Program-made: the position numbers and the translations under genes | Part shown: in pieces, positions 20,216 through 29,547 of the stretch | How positions within the stretch are numbered: position 1 is the stretch's first letter | How the letters are laid out: each line of letters begins with the position of its first letter | Assembly: GCA_015709655.1 (NCBI GenBank) | Contig: CP054181.1 | Location: 609,262 to 673,261, forward strand | Direction: 5' to 3' | Source of the DNA: Ignavibacteria bacterium | GTDB taxonomy: Bacteria > Bacteroidota > Ignavibacteria > Kapaibacteriales > Kapaibacteriaceae | Length of the DNA stretch: 64,000 nucleotides | Notes under the pieces: generated by a model | What the model was told of the DNA's origin: nothing | The model's input: only the letters and a program-made list of their open reading frames with translations | Databases searched by the model: none

Positions 20216-20242
20216 TTTGTAGTTTGCCCTATTACGATTTTG

Positions 20243-20290
20243 TAGGAGGCTGTGCCCTGAATTTGCCGGCCTCCTAATTTTGTGTTTTTC
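20243..20290 (+). terminator. Probable intrinsic terminator after the HMA gene
   Basis: TAGGAGGC (20243-20250) pairs perfectly with GCCTCCTA (20269-20276) across an 18-nt loop and is followed by the T-rich run attttgtgttttt. It sits 27 nt after the HMA stop and 30 nt before gcvP. The long loop lowers confidence. It does not show glycine-riboswitch features. Confidence 0.5.
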
Positions 20291-20320
20291 CAACCTTCCA
20301 TTATTGTATTCCCAGTGACC

Positions 20321-23203
20321 ATGCTCTATCGCGACGAATTTCGCAACCGGCACACCGGTGCCACCCTTTCTTCAACCGACTCAATGCTCTCTGCCATTGG
20401 TGTTGCCCACTTAGATGCGCTGATCGACGCTACAATCCCGGCATCAATCCGTCTTACGCGCCCGCTGCAACTACCCAGGGCAGCCACCGAGGTTGAAATG
20501 CTCGCAGAGGCCGAAGCAATGGCGGCCACCAACATCATTGGTACGTCGTATATCGGCATGGGATACTACGGAACCATCACTCCCCCCACCATTCAGCGTA
20601 ATATCCTTGAAAATCCGGGCTGGTACACACAGTACACGCCATATCAGGCCGAAATTTCGCAGGGCAGACTTGAGTCACTGCTCAACTTTCAGACAATGAT
20701 CATGGACCTTACCGGTATGCAGATCGCCAATGCCTCGCTGCTTGACGAAGCTACTGCTGCCGCAGAAGCCATGCACCTGATGTATGCAGCGGCTCCAGCA
20801 TCGAAAAAAGATGCTGCCGTACTGCTTGTTGACGAGAATGTGTTCCCGCAGACCCTGAACGTACTGCATACGCGGGCACAACCGCTGGGCATTGTAATTA
20901 AAACCATGCCCTGGAAAGATTTTAACTTTGGTGAGGATGTGTTCGGCTGTTATGTGCAGTATCCCGCTGCCGACGGCAGCCTGCACAACTATACCGAGCT
21001 GTGCGATACAGCGCACCAGGCTCAGTGTCTGGTTACCGTGGGCGCTGACCTTCTGTCGCTGACACTTCTTACACCACCTGCCGAATTCGGTGCCGACATT
21101 GCAATTGGTACTACCCAGCGTTTTGGCGTACCCATGGGCTTCGGGGGTCCGCACGCCGCCTATTTTGCAACGAAGGAAACCTATAAGCGCCTGATGCCCG
21201 GACGCATCATCGGTGTAAGTGTGGATGCGCAGGGAAACACGGCATACCGGATGGCACTGCAAACCCGCGAGCAGCATATACGCAGAGATAAAGCCACCAG
21301 TAATATTTGTACGGCCCAGGCCCTGTTGGCCAACATGGCCGCAATGTACGCCGTTTACCACGGTCCCCAGGGCCTTCGTGGTATAGCCTCCCGCATACAC
21401 ACTCTTGCCTGCACTCTTGCTGACGGATTGCAGGAGCTTGGCTACTCACTGTGCACCACATCATGGTTCGACACCGTTTGCGTTGATGCACAGGAAGACA
21501 CGATTAAACCTGTTGCAGAAGCCGAACATATTAACTTCCGATATTTTAATAACGGCAAGTGTGTAAGTATTGCCGTTGACGAAAGCACAACCGTAGCTGA
21601 TATCGACGCTATCCTAAATGTATTTGCAAAGGCACACGGTAACGGCGTCAGCCACTCAGCAGCACAAACGCTGTTAGTGCGCACCACCGTACGTATTCCC
21701 GAAAATCTCCGGCGGAGCAGCCCATACCTGGAGCACCCGGTATTCAATTCGTACCACACCGAACACGAACTGCTGCGGTACATGAAGCGGCTCGAGAATA
21801 AAGACCTCTCGCTTGCCCACAGCATGATACCGCTGGGATCGTGTACCATGAAGCTGAACGCTGCAGCCCAGATGATGCCGATTACCTGGAAACGCTTTGC
21901 CATGCAGCACCCTTTTGCACCTGCACAGCAGGTACAGGGCTATGCCCACCTGTTCCGTCAGCTGGAATCATGGCTGTGCGAGATTACCGGGTTTGACGCC
22001 TGTTCGCTCCAGCCCAATGCAGGAGCCCAGGGTGAGTACGCCGGTCTGCTTACCATCCGCAGGCTGCTTGACGCTACCGGACAACCCGACCGAAATGTGG
22101 TGCTGATACCGGCAAGTGCACATGGTACCAACCCGGCCAGTGCAATTATGGCTGGTATGAAGGTCGTTGTGGTTAAGAGCGATGAACACGGACATATCGA
22201 TGTTGCCGACCTGAAGCTGCAGGCCGAAAAGCACGCCTCTACCCTGGCGGCTCTGATGGTTACCTACCCCAGCACACACGGCGTTTTTGAAGAGTCAATC
22301 ATCGAGGTGTGCACGATCGTGCACCAGTACGGTGGTAAGGTGTATATGGACGGTGCCAACATGAATGCACAGGTTGGTTTAACAAGTCCGCGTGCAATCG
22401 GCGCCGATGTTTGTCACCTGAACCTTCACAAAACGTTTGCAATCCCACATGGTGGTGGTGGCCCCGGTATGGGACCCATTTGCTGCACATCTGAATTAGC
22501 CCCCTACCTCCCCGGCATTGATACCAGTATTCAGCATTTCACGGGCTACACTGCTGCATCGGCCTACCAGGTAAGCGCTGCACCCTGGGGCTCGGCATCG
22601 GTGCTGCTGATTTCGTGGGCTTACATCCGGATGATGGGCGCCGATGGTTTAACCGAGGCTACCCGTCACGCCATTTTAAATGCCAACTACCTGATGGCCA
22701 GGCTGGGGAAATATTACTCCGTGCTGTACACCGGCTCGGCAGGATATTGCGCCCATGAATTCATCCTGGATATGCGGGAGTTTAAACAACGTGGTGGCAT
22801 CGAAGTTGAAGACATTGCAAAACGCCTGATGGACTACGGTTTCCACGCCCCTACCGTGAGCTTCCCTGTTGCCGGTACCCTGATGATTGAACCCACCGAG
22901 AGCGAAAGCCTTGCCGAACTCGACAGGTTCTGCGATGCCATGATTGCCATTCACGCCGAGCTCGAAGACGTCTGCTCAGGTATCGCAGATCGTTCCGATA
23001 ACGTGCTTAAAAATGCTCCGCATACACAGCATGTTGTTTCGGCCGATGTATGGTCTCATCCGTACAGCCGACAGCAGGCAGCCTTCCCACTGCCGTGGGT
23101 GCGCGACCGGAAATTCTGGCCGTCCGCCGGCAGAGTGGATAATGCCTACGGTGACCGTGTTCTCATCTGCAGCTGTCCATCCGTGGAAGAATACGCCAAC
23201 TAA
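20321..23203 (+). CDS. gcvP: Glycine dehydrogenase (aminomethyl-transferring), P-protein
   Basis: A 960-residue PLP enzyme of the glycine cleavage system; it decarboxylates glycine and passes the aminomethyl group to lipoyl-GcvH. The N-terminus begins FRNRHTGAT; the PLP lysine is in [16 protein letters not shown] near residue 702. The single-chain length (not the split GcvPA/GcvPB form) fits FCB bacteria. I chose the ATG at 20321 rather than the GTG at 20282 because family sequence starts there. No other gcv genes are in the window. Confidence 0.96.
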   Translation: MLYRDEFRNRHTGATLSSTDSMLSAIGVAHLDALIDATIPASIRLTRPLQLPRAATEVEMLAEAEAMAATNIIGTSYIGMGYYGTITPPTIQRNILENPGWYTQYTPYQAEISQGRLESLLNFQTMIMDLTGMQIANASLLDEATAAAEAMHLMYAAAPASKKDAAVLLVDENVFPQTLNVLHTRAQPLGIVIKTMPWKDFNFGEDVFGCYVQYPAADGSLHNYTELCDTAHQAQCLVTVGADLLSLTLLTPPAEFGADIAIGTTQRFGVPMGFGGPHAAYFATKETYKRLMPGRIIGVSVDAQGNTAYRMALQTREQHIRRDKATSNICTAQALLANMAAMYAVYHGPQGLRGIASRIHTLACTLADGLQELGYSLCTTSWFDTVCVDAQEDTIKPVAEAEHINFRYFNNGKCVSIAVDESTTVADIDAILNVFAKAHGNGVSHSAAQTLLVRTTVRIPENLRRSSPYLEHPVFNSYHTEHELLRYMKRLENKDLSLAHSMIPLGSCTMKLNAAAQMMPITWKRFAMQHPFAPAQQVQGYAHLFRQLESWLCEITGFDACSLQPNAGAQGEYAGLLTIRRLLDATGQPDRNVVLIPASAHGTNPASAIMAGMKVVVVKSDEHGHIDVADLKLQAEKHASTLAALMVTYPSTHGVFEESIIEVCTIVHQYGGKVYMDGANMNAQVGLTSPRAIGADVCHLNLHKTFAIPHGGGGPGMGPICCTSELAPYLPGIDTSIQHFTGYTAASAYQVSAAPWGSASVLLISWAYIRMMGADGLTEATRHAILNANYLMARLGKYYSVLYTGSAGYCAHEFILDMREFKQRGGIEVEDIAKRLMDYGFHAPTVSFPVAGTLMIEPTESESLAELDRFCDAMIAIHAELEDVCSGIADRSDNVLKNAPHTQHVVSADVWSHPYSRQQAAFPLPWVRDRKFWPSAGRVDNAYGDRVLICSCPSVEEYAN

Positions 23204-23499
23204 TCCCCGACCCCGCCTCCCCATATCGCTTCCGATGGCTTCCCGCTCCCATGGGGGGCCATTGTGCAGCATTCGGTGCAAACCGGGCGGTCAGTCTCCC
23301 GTGTTCCCTTAACACCTTAGCCCCTTTACAACCCTTCCACATTGTGGAATAGCTGTGGGAAACCTGTCAACATACTGTTACAGCGCTTAAGATTTTACAT
23401 TTGCTGATTTGCATATTTTAGGATAAATCAATAACTTAGCTCATGTGGCATGACATTTGTCTTTAAGCTTTCTTTATCCACTCAGTAAAAAATACTGAA
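23204..23499. other. Intergenic region with a short perfect inverted repeat
   Basis: No gene is supported here. It contains TTCCAC-att-GTGGAA (23335-23349), a perfect 6-bp inverted repeat that could be an operator, and one copy of the AAGGGGCT octamer (23319-23326, minus strand). The AT-rich stretch from 23390 on probably carries the promoter of the next gene, but I found no exact TAnnTTTG. Confidence 0.4.
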
Positions 23500-24747
23500 A
23501 TGAAATTTTCGCTCCTTTTCTGTGCTGTGTTTTGGGCTGTATTCCCCTGGCATGAAATGCATGCGCAAAACAACTGGATGCGGATTGCGGGGATTACTGC
23601 CGCAAAGTCCAGCAAGATGTTTTCCGAGTCGGGTTTTTCGTTGTTATACAGTGCCGACGATGTGTTGTACAGCGAATCGTCGGGTTATATGTGGTGGAGT
23701 ATTCGCGGACAGTTGCCGCACGGATTAGCCTGTGCAGCAAATACACCGCGTGGGTTTGTTGGACTTGCTGTACTTAAGAACAGCGACGTTATTGCATATT
23801 CCACCACCAATGGTGGCGCACGATTCGATCGAACAGGCCCGGACGTGTTGTTTAACACCGGCGGTCGGCAGCTTACCGACATGGTGTATTCGGCCGGAAG
23901 GCTTTACACGTTTTCGGCATCCGGATCAATCTGGTACACTGAGGGTACGGAGCAGGTGTGGACGGAAATCGTTGCAGACACTGCGGTGGGACAACTCTCC
24001 GACGTAGCATGGATACGTAATTTATGGGTTGTCTGTGGCAGTGGCGGCACAATGTATAGTGCCGATGGCGGCCTTAGCTGGATCCAGATACCCATACCCA
24101 TTCAGCTTGGCAGTTCGATTTCGCTCCTGGAGGTGCACGGCAATGAATTGTGGGCCGGTGGTCTGTTTGGCGCAGCAGTTTTAAACATGCAGGAACGTGC
24201 ATGGCATTACAAGAACGAAGGACTGCCAAACGTTCCATCGCTCTTCCCCCGACCAATCGACCTCCGCTCACTCGGCGGCGTACTGTTCTGCGTTTTCCGC
24301 ACCGGAGGTGTTAACAACACCATGTACCGGTGGACCGGGAGCCGGTGGACGAATGTGGACGATGGCGGGCTACCGCCGGGCGAACATATACGCCGGTTCT
24401 GCATGGGGTTGCAGAACGGGTATCTGCAGGTGTATTCAAGTGGGACCGATGTAAATTTCCAGGGAGTGTATGCCGTGCGTGCGGGGGTTGCAACCAGTGC
24501 CGAAGAGGATGCGAGCCACTTGAATATCGGACCAAATCCGGCATCGGACCATGTAATGGTTACCATTTCAAATACAGGTGACGAAGCTGATGTGTCACTC
24601 ATCAACGTCCTGGGACAGCAGGTTTTTCACGCATCAACGCACGGTAGCCTCACCATTCCAACCTCGCACCTTCCCAGCGGGACCTACCTGCTACGGTATG
24701 GTGTGGCTAACAAAACCATCGTACGTCCGCTGGTCATTGCACGATAG
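23500..24747 (+). CDS. T9SS-exported propeller-like protein
   Basis: A 415-residue protein with a signal peptide (to MHAQN) and repeated beta-propeller blades (TMYSADGGLSWIQI, AYSTTNGGARF), as in YCF48/BNR-type proteins. The last ~80 residues are a type A T9SS sorting domain (LNIGPNPASD, VSLINVLGQQVFHAS, SGTYLLRYG). Inference: surface-attached or released after T9SS export. It is similar in plan to the next gene, which is probably a divergent paralogue. Confidence 0.82.
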   Translation: MKFSLLFCAVFWAVFPWHEMHAQNNWMRIAGITAAKSSKMFSESGFSLLYSADDVLYSESSGYMWWSIRGQLPHGLACAANTPRGFVGLAVLKNSDVIAYSTTNGGARFDRTGPDVLFNTGGRQLTDMVYSAGRLYTFSASGSIWYTEGTEQVWTEIVADTAVGQLSDVAWIRNLWVVCGSGGTMYSADGGLSWIQIPIPIQLGSSISLLEVHGNELWAGGLFGAAVLNMQERAWHYKNEGLPNVPSLFPRPIDLRSLGGVLFCVFRTGGVNNTMYRWTGSRWTNVDDGGLPPGEHIRRFCMGLQNGYLQVYSSGTDVNFQGVYAVRAGVATSAEEDASHLNIGPNPASDHVMVTISNTGDEADVSLINVLGQQVFHASTHGSLTIPTSHLPSGTYLLRYGVANKTIVRPLVIAR

Positions 24748-24836
24748 GGTTGCAATCCTCATTTTTAACGGGAACCGTGTAGTCAATTTCATCACCAGGT
24801 TGTAGTTTACGGTGTTTTTCACTATCACCGGTTGCA

Positions 24837-26063
24837 ATGAAGATCCTGTTACAAACTACGCTCCTTGTTTTTTCCGCCCTTACACTTGCCGCGCAGCGTC
24901 CGTGGCTTAAAGTTGAACGCCCTCCTTTTAAGGAAGCGCCCTCGTTCATTACGGCGGGCGGTGCCCTGTATGCCCTTGCCGACGGATTGGCAATCACCTA
25001 CCGTCACGGTGAGTCGTGGATGCAGATCGACAGCATCAGGTCACACCCAAAAGCATTAACCGAGTTTATCAATGGCAGTACGGTATGTTTTACTCAGGAA
25101 CCGGGCAGTTCTGTTGTACACACATTTTACTCGATCAGCGGAACAAACTTCAGCGAGAGCGATAGCCTGGACCTTAACACCCACCATGTTGTTGGGGCCG
25201 GCTGGAGCGGTAATACCGTGTACATTGCCACTGCCGAAGGTGTACTGTACTCATGGGGCACTACCATCGACTCGCTGATCGTACCGGCAGTTCAGGGGGC
25301 AACCGTACGGCAGGCCCTGATTTCAAACGAACTGTTTTGTCTGATGACCACTGCAGGTCTGTTTGTTTCCACCGACACTGCAACATCATGGGCACTGAAA
25401 AATCCGCCGTCAAAACTGGATGGGCTGGATATTTCCACAGACGTAGCGTTATACCAGGGCGCATTACTGGCTTCAACAGACCAGGGCGTGTTCGTGTACG
25501 ATGCCAAATCAGGCGAATGGTCTGCAAAGGGGCTTTGGCAGGCCGAAGCGGCAGCCGGACGGGTTCTGGCCATTGCCGCCGAACCACCCTACATTGTGGC
25601 ACTCCGTCCAACACCATCAGGGCGTGTTCAAATGTACCGTCTGGAACACGCAGACTCTACGTGGATTCCAACGGCATACGAGGTTCCAATGCCTCATCCT
25701 GCCGTCTATGCCAGTGCCTGCTCGATAGATGCGGGCTGGGTTGTTGCCTATTTCAGCGATGAAACAACGCCCGACTCTACCGGTGTGTACGCCTACAATC
25801 TGAACGATATGTCGGATGTGCAAGTACAGGACTCCAAATCGGACATCCAGCTCAAAACAACAAAAACAGGACTGCAGGTTTCAACGCCTATTAATCAGCA
25901 GGGCATGGTTACCGTGCATGCACTCAACGGTGCCGAGGTACTGCGTGCCATGCTTTCTCCTGGCTTTACAGACATTACCCTGCCAGACCACCTGAGGGGT
26001 CCGCTTGGCGTGTACATTCGTACCGATAGCGGACAAGAAGTGCGATCACTGATATTGTGGTAA
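24837..26063 (+). CDS. Secreted propeller-like protein with divergent sorting domain
   Basis: A 408-residue protein with a signal peptide (to LAAQR). Several blade-like repeats are seen (GLFVSTDTATSWALKN, GVFVYDAKSGEWSAKG). The C-terminal ~75 residues (from about LKTTKTGLQV to SLILW) have the shape of a T9SS sorting domain but lack the usual PNPA motif. It is 89 nt after a related gene and 3 nt before the DivIC-like gene. Confidence 0.75.
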   Translation: MKILLQTTLLVFSALTLAAQRPWLKVERPPFKEAPSFITAGGALYALADGLAITYRHGESWMQIDSIRSHPKALTEFINGSTVCFTQEPGSSVVHTFYSISGTNFSESDSLDLNTHHVVGAGWSGNTVYIATAEGVLYSWGTTIDSLIVPAVQGATVRQALISNELFCLMTTAGLFVSTDTATSWALKNPPSKLDGLDISTDVALYQGALLASTDQGVFVYDAKSGEWSAKGLWQAEAAAGRVLAIAAEPPYIVALRPTPSGRVQMYRLEHADSTWIPTAYEVPMPHPAVYASACSIDAGWVVAYFSDETTPDSTGVYAYNLNDMSDVQVQDSKSDIQLKTTKTGLQVSTPINQQGMVTVHALNGAEVLRAMLSPGFTDITLPDHLRGPLGVYIRTDSGQEVRSLILW

Positions 26064-26066
26064 CAG

Positions 26067-26411
26067 GTGCCCAGAATAAACATCAGCGGACAAAAGCAGC
26101 GGATGACGCGGCGTATGCTTGTTGTGATAAGCATATCGGTAGCCATCATCCTCGTCTTTGTTTTTTTTTCCAGCCATGGTCTGCTCACACGGTGGCGCCT
26201 ATCGTCCACCCGGGAAATGCTGATTGAACAGCGTGGTTCACTGCTGGGAACAGAAGACAGTCTGCGTTCGGTTATCAAATCGCTGGAATCCGATACCACC
26301 ATCATTGAGCGTCTGGCTCGCGAACGGTACGGCTATGTACGCCCGGGAGAACAGGTTTTCATCATTGGCAATTCCCACACAGCGGCTGGCACTGTAAAAG
26401 CACAGGAGTAA
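26067..26411 (+). CDS. FtsB/DivIC-family septum formation initiator
   Basis: A 114-residue single-pass membrane protein: a basic N-terminus, a membrane helix (about residues 18-35), then a coiled coil (STREMLIEQRGSLLGTEDSL) and the family end RLARERYGYVRPGEQVF. It joins FtsL and FtsQ/DivIB in the division complex. It begins with a GTG 3 nt after the previous stop; an ATG at 26103 is an alternative that would shorten only the cytosolic tail. Confidence 0.88.
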   Translation: MPRINISGQKQRMTRRMLVVISISVAIILVFVFFSSHGLLTRWRLSSTREMLIEQRGSLLGTEDSLRSVIKSLESDTTIIERLARERYGYVRPGEQVFIIGNSHTAAGTVKAQE

Positions 26412-26531
26412 GGTACACCACGTAATTGTCCAAGGATTCGTATTCTCGCACATGTTTTGTTCAGTGTCCGTTGCCTATTACGATACAATCAACCTGGTAA
26501 GGGGCTTGGACACAATTAAATAAAATTACTT

Positions 26532-26915
26532 ATGGCTACAATCACACCGTTTTCGGCTGACGCCGCACCGCCTGCAATCGGTCCGTATTCACACGGAGTA
26601 TCCGCTCAGGGGACGTTTACTTTTCTCAGCGGACAAATCCCGTTGGATCAGAACGGAGCAATTGTTGGGAGCACTGTAGAAGACCAAACCAAGCAGGTGT
26701 TCGTAAATATCAAGGCTGTTCTTGCCTCGCAGGGACTGAGTTTATCGAATGTTGTAAAAACAACTGTTTTCCTGACCACTATGGCAGATTTTGCAGCAAT
26801 GAACAACGTGTACGCCGCCGAATTCGGCAGTCACAAACCGGCTCGTTCAACTGTTGCTGTTGTAGAGCTTCCCAAACAGGTGCTGGTTGAAATTGAAGTT
26901 ATTGCCTGCTCATAG
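26532..26915 (+). CDS. ridA: RidA-family enamine/imine deaminase
   Basis: A 127-residue protein of the YjgF/YER057c/UK114 family, which hydrolyses reactive enamines and imines such as 2-aminoacrylate. Conserved blocks are AIGPYSHGV, FLSGQIPLD, VVKTTVFLTTMADF and ARSTVAVVELP, the last with the Arg that binds the substrate carboxylate. An AAGGGGCT octamer lies about 25 nt before the start codon. Confidence 0.95.
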   Translation: MATITPFSADAAPPAIGPYSHGVSAQGTFTFLSGQIPLDQNGAIVGSTVEDQTKQVFVNIKAVLASQGLSLSNVVKTTVFLTTMADFAAMNNVYAAEFGSHKPARSTVAVVELPKQVLVEIEVIACS

Positions 26916-26934
26916 TACCGCCGGACGTACCAAA

Positions 26935-27495
26935 ATGGTAAGCCGCACCACGGGTTCCATGGGAACGCCGATACCGGTCTGCACCTGCGGTCGTTGGTTG
27001 CTTATCCTATGCCTGTTGCTTGGCCTGGTGGTGCCGAACCGTACCCAGGAATGTACGGCAGCCGAAACCGACACGGTGCAGCTGACAAAAGATCCCACCA
27101 CCGCAGTGCTTTACTCACTGGCTCTGCCGGGACTGGGACAGTACTACACCCAGGACTACTGGAAGATCCCGCTGTTTACGGGTGTATGCGCAACCACCAT
27201 TGTCCTGTTCTTTTACAATAATAATCAGTACAATACAGAAGCGGCAGCATACAACGAAGCCGTTGCCGGCGGGTTATCATCGGCGGTGATTGCCAACCTG
27301 AAGCAACGACGTGAAGCTTTTCGGGATAATCGCGACATTAGCGGTGCAGTATTCCTCACGGCGTACGTGCTTGCCGCCGTAGATGCTTACGTGGGTGCCC
27401 ACCTGTACGACTTTGATGTTAGTGATGACCTTTCAGTGAACATCCGGCCAGACCTGCGGACGCTTGCAGGCCTGCAAGTCTCGGTTCGGTGGTAG
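26935..27495 (+). CDS. DUF5683-domain membrane protein
   Basis: A 186-residue protein with an N-terminal hydrophobic segment and the DUF5683 core: LYSLALPGLGQYYTQDYWKIP, a membrane helix, then GAVFLTAYVLAAVDAYVGAHL. The family is frequent in Bacteroidota and of unknown function. An upstream frame from 26887 overlaps ridA; I use the ATG at 26935. Its end is 11 nt before the start of the OmpA-like gene, so the two are probably one operon. Confidence 0.82.
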   Translation: MVSRTTGSMGTPIPVCTCGRWLLILCLLLGLVVPNRTQECTAAETDTVQLTKDPTTAVLYSLALPGLGQYYTQDYWKIPLFTGVCATTIVLFFYNNNQYNTEAAAYNEAVAGGLSSAVIANLKQRREAFRDNRDISGAVFLTAYVLAAVDAYVGAHLYDFDVSDDLSVNIRPDLRTLAGLQVSVRW

Positions 27496-27506
27496 ATTTG
27501 CTGCCG

Positions 27507-29423
27507 ATGCGATTTCTGTACACCATTGCCCTTTCTTGTTGCGTGTGTATCCTGCAGGCACAAGAACCTGCTGAAACCTTTGCCGTCCGTGTACAGGGCG
27601 GACTCCTCTACTCGCTCCATCAGGCAGATTTCTCGTACAACAGTACCATTGTTGACTGCGGACAGTTTACCTCCGGCACTGGCGCAAACCCGGTGATTCA
27701 GGCCATTGTTGAATTCCCGCTCAGCCCTGCTCTCTCACTGGGCGCAGGCATTGGCTATACAACACGGAGCGGAACTCTCTCGCGAACAAATACCTATCCC
27801 GTACGGGACGGGCAAACCGGCAACGAGGGACTCCTTGAAACACACCTTGCGCTGGATGCCGTTCTCCCGTACGTAGAACTGCAACCCGACGTGCGGTGGA
27901 CGCTAAGCGGCAGCAACCGGCAACGCAGTTTTGGTCTTATTGCGGGCCCGAGAATTGCACTTCCGTTACCGGCATCATTTACGCAGCATGAAACAATCGT
28001 TGCTCCCGAAGGCGGAGTCTTTCTGGTAAACGGTGAGCGCTTGCAGCGCAGAATAATTGCCGAGGGCACACTAACCTCAATCAGCCCGGTTCTGGTGGGA
28101 ATATCTATTGGAGCCGAGAGTTTTTTCCCAATCTCGAAAACGCTGAGTCTGGTACCTGTGGTAAGCGCCGACTATTTTTTTTCGGACGTTGTTACGGACG
28201 CCTCCTGGAAGGTATTTGCCATCCGGGCTGAGGTAGGCCTGCGGTTTTCAATGCAGCCATCACCGCCCCCCCCACCACCACCCGTCATTCCACCACCCCC
28301 GCCACCAGCCGTCAGGTTCACGCCTGTGACCATTGCTATCGGTGAACCCGAGTTTACCGGCAAGGTTGTGGTTGGCACCCAGCTACAGGCAACAACCCCA
28401 ATCGTGAATGCCGTGTTCTTTGACTCAGCGCAGACTGTTGTCCCTCCCGACTATCATAAATTTGATGACGGTACCGTCATCCCGCACGATCCAATCAAGG
28501 CGCACAACTGGGTCTTGGTCCGCATTGCGCGAATCATTGATCGCAACCCATCTGCCTCGATCATTCTGGAGGGTGCCGGTGGTGCACAGGGTTCATCCGA
28601 GCGGGGCAGGCAGCGTGCCGAGAGCGTGAAAGCCGTCCTTACTGCTCTTGGTGTTAATGCGTCGCGTATCGCCACACGTTCTTCCGATATACCACGAATT
28701 CCATCCAACGCAGACTTCCCGGAAGGCAGGGCGGAGAACAACCGTGTTGACGTCATCGTAAACGACGCTCCACTCCAGGAGTGGGTCACCAGTCAGCGGT
28801 TTGCGGCCATTAAGGGTTTCCTTACGATACCGGTAACCCGCATGGGTGGCGATCCCAAGCAGTACAAGAGTGAGAAGATCGCCGTTGCGTTAGTGGACTC
28901 CGGACACGAAATGGCAACAGCAAACCTGGACTCCTCCGGTACAGTACAGTTCCCATTCGAGAAATATGTTACATCGGTTACCGATACTGTGCGGTATTCA
29001 GTAACTGCACACAGTACAGGTGCTGCCGCCGAACGTCAGTGCTCCATCCTTGTCGGTTATGTCACCAGTGAGAATGTTGACCTACAGACCGGCAGTTTCG
29101 AAGCCGTCCTGCGGTTTGATTACAACAGCTCGGAACTAACAGCCGACGTTAAGCAGCTTCTCATCCAGCTTACCCAGAGTCTGCCAATCGGTTCGACTAT
29201 CGAAATCGTTGGCTCTGCCGACGTGCTTGGAACCGCAGAACGCAATAAACAGCTCAGCGCATTGCGCGCCAAGAATACCGAAGAATTCATCACCGGAATT
29301 GCCGGGAATAAACTGCACGTTACCTCCGGCTCAATGCCGGGACAGTTCTCCGATGCCACTCCACAAGGACGCTTCCTGAACAGAAGCATCAGGGTGCGGG
29401 CGATAACGCAACCAAAACCATAG
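27507..29423 (+). CDS. Outer-membrane protein with two OmpA-like peptidoglycan-binding domains
   Basis: A 638-residue protein with a signal peptide (MRFLYTIAL to LQAQ), an N-terminal beta-barrel-like domain (~residues 25-245), a proline-rich hinge near 252-268 and two OmpA C-like domains. The first spans ~295-415 (GGAQGSSERGRQRAESVKAVL, ENNRVDVIV). The second spans ~530-632 (LRFDYNSSELTADVKQLL, GTAERNKQLSALRAKN, LNRSIRVRAI). These domains bind diaminopimelate in peptidoglycan and anchor the outer membrane. Two in one chain is not the common plan. The start at 27507 gives the best signal peptide. Confidence 0.87.
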   Translation: MRFLYTIALSCCVCILQAQEPAETFAVRVQGGLLYSLHQADFSYNSTIVDCGQFTSGTGANPVIQAIVEFPLSPALSLGAGIGYTTRSGTLSRTNTYPVRDGQTGNEGLLETHLALDAVLPYVELQPDVRWTLSGSNRQRSFGLIAGPRIALPLPASFTQHETIVAPEGGVFLVNGERLQRRIIAEGTLTSISPVLVGISIGAESFFPISKTLSLVPVVSADYFFSDVVTDASWKVFAIRAEVGLRFSMQPSPPPPPPPVIPPPPPPAVRFTPVTIAIGEPEFTGKVVVGTQLQATTPIVNAVFFDSAQTVVPPDYHKFDDGTVIPHDPIKAHNWVLVRIARIIDRNPSASIILEGAGGAQGSSERGRQRAESVKAVLTALGVNASRIATRSSDIPRIPSNADFPEGRAENNRVDVIVNDAPLQEWVTSQRFAAIKGFLTIPVTRMGGDPKQYKSEKIAVALVDSGHEMATANLDSSGTVQFPFEKYVTSVTDTVRYSVTAHSTGAAAERQCSILVGYVTSENVDLQTGSFEAVLRFDYNSSELTADVKQLLIQLTQSLPIGSTIEIVGSADVLGTAERNKQLSALRAKNTEEFITGIAGNKLHVTSGSMPGQFSDATPQGRFLNRSIRVRAITQPKP

Positions 29424-29547
29424 CCCCCTCCCTGACACTCGTGTGTTAAACCATGGGTGCTTTTGTCTTAACAAGACGTCTGACCACGTGACCTGACTGC
29501 GCTTACCAGATATGTAGGCATTAAATATTATTAGTATGGTAAGGGGC

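Noticed and set aside
20216..20320. Possible glycine riboswitch before gcvP
   Set aside because: The 105-nt leader shows only a terminator-like hairpin; the conserved glycine-aptamer core could not be found and there is little room for it.
23340..23480. DnaA-box-like sequences (ctgtgggaaa, ttatccact)
   Set aside because: None matches TTATNCACA exactly, they are not clustered, and no origin genes are nearby.
29465..29477. Short inverted repeat GTCTT-aac-AAGAC between convergent genes
   Set aside because: A 5-bp stem without a T-run is too weak to call as a terminator.
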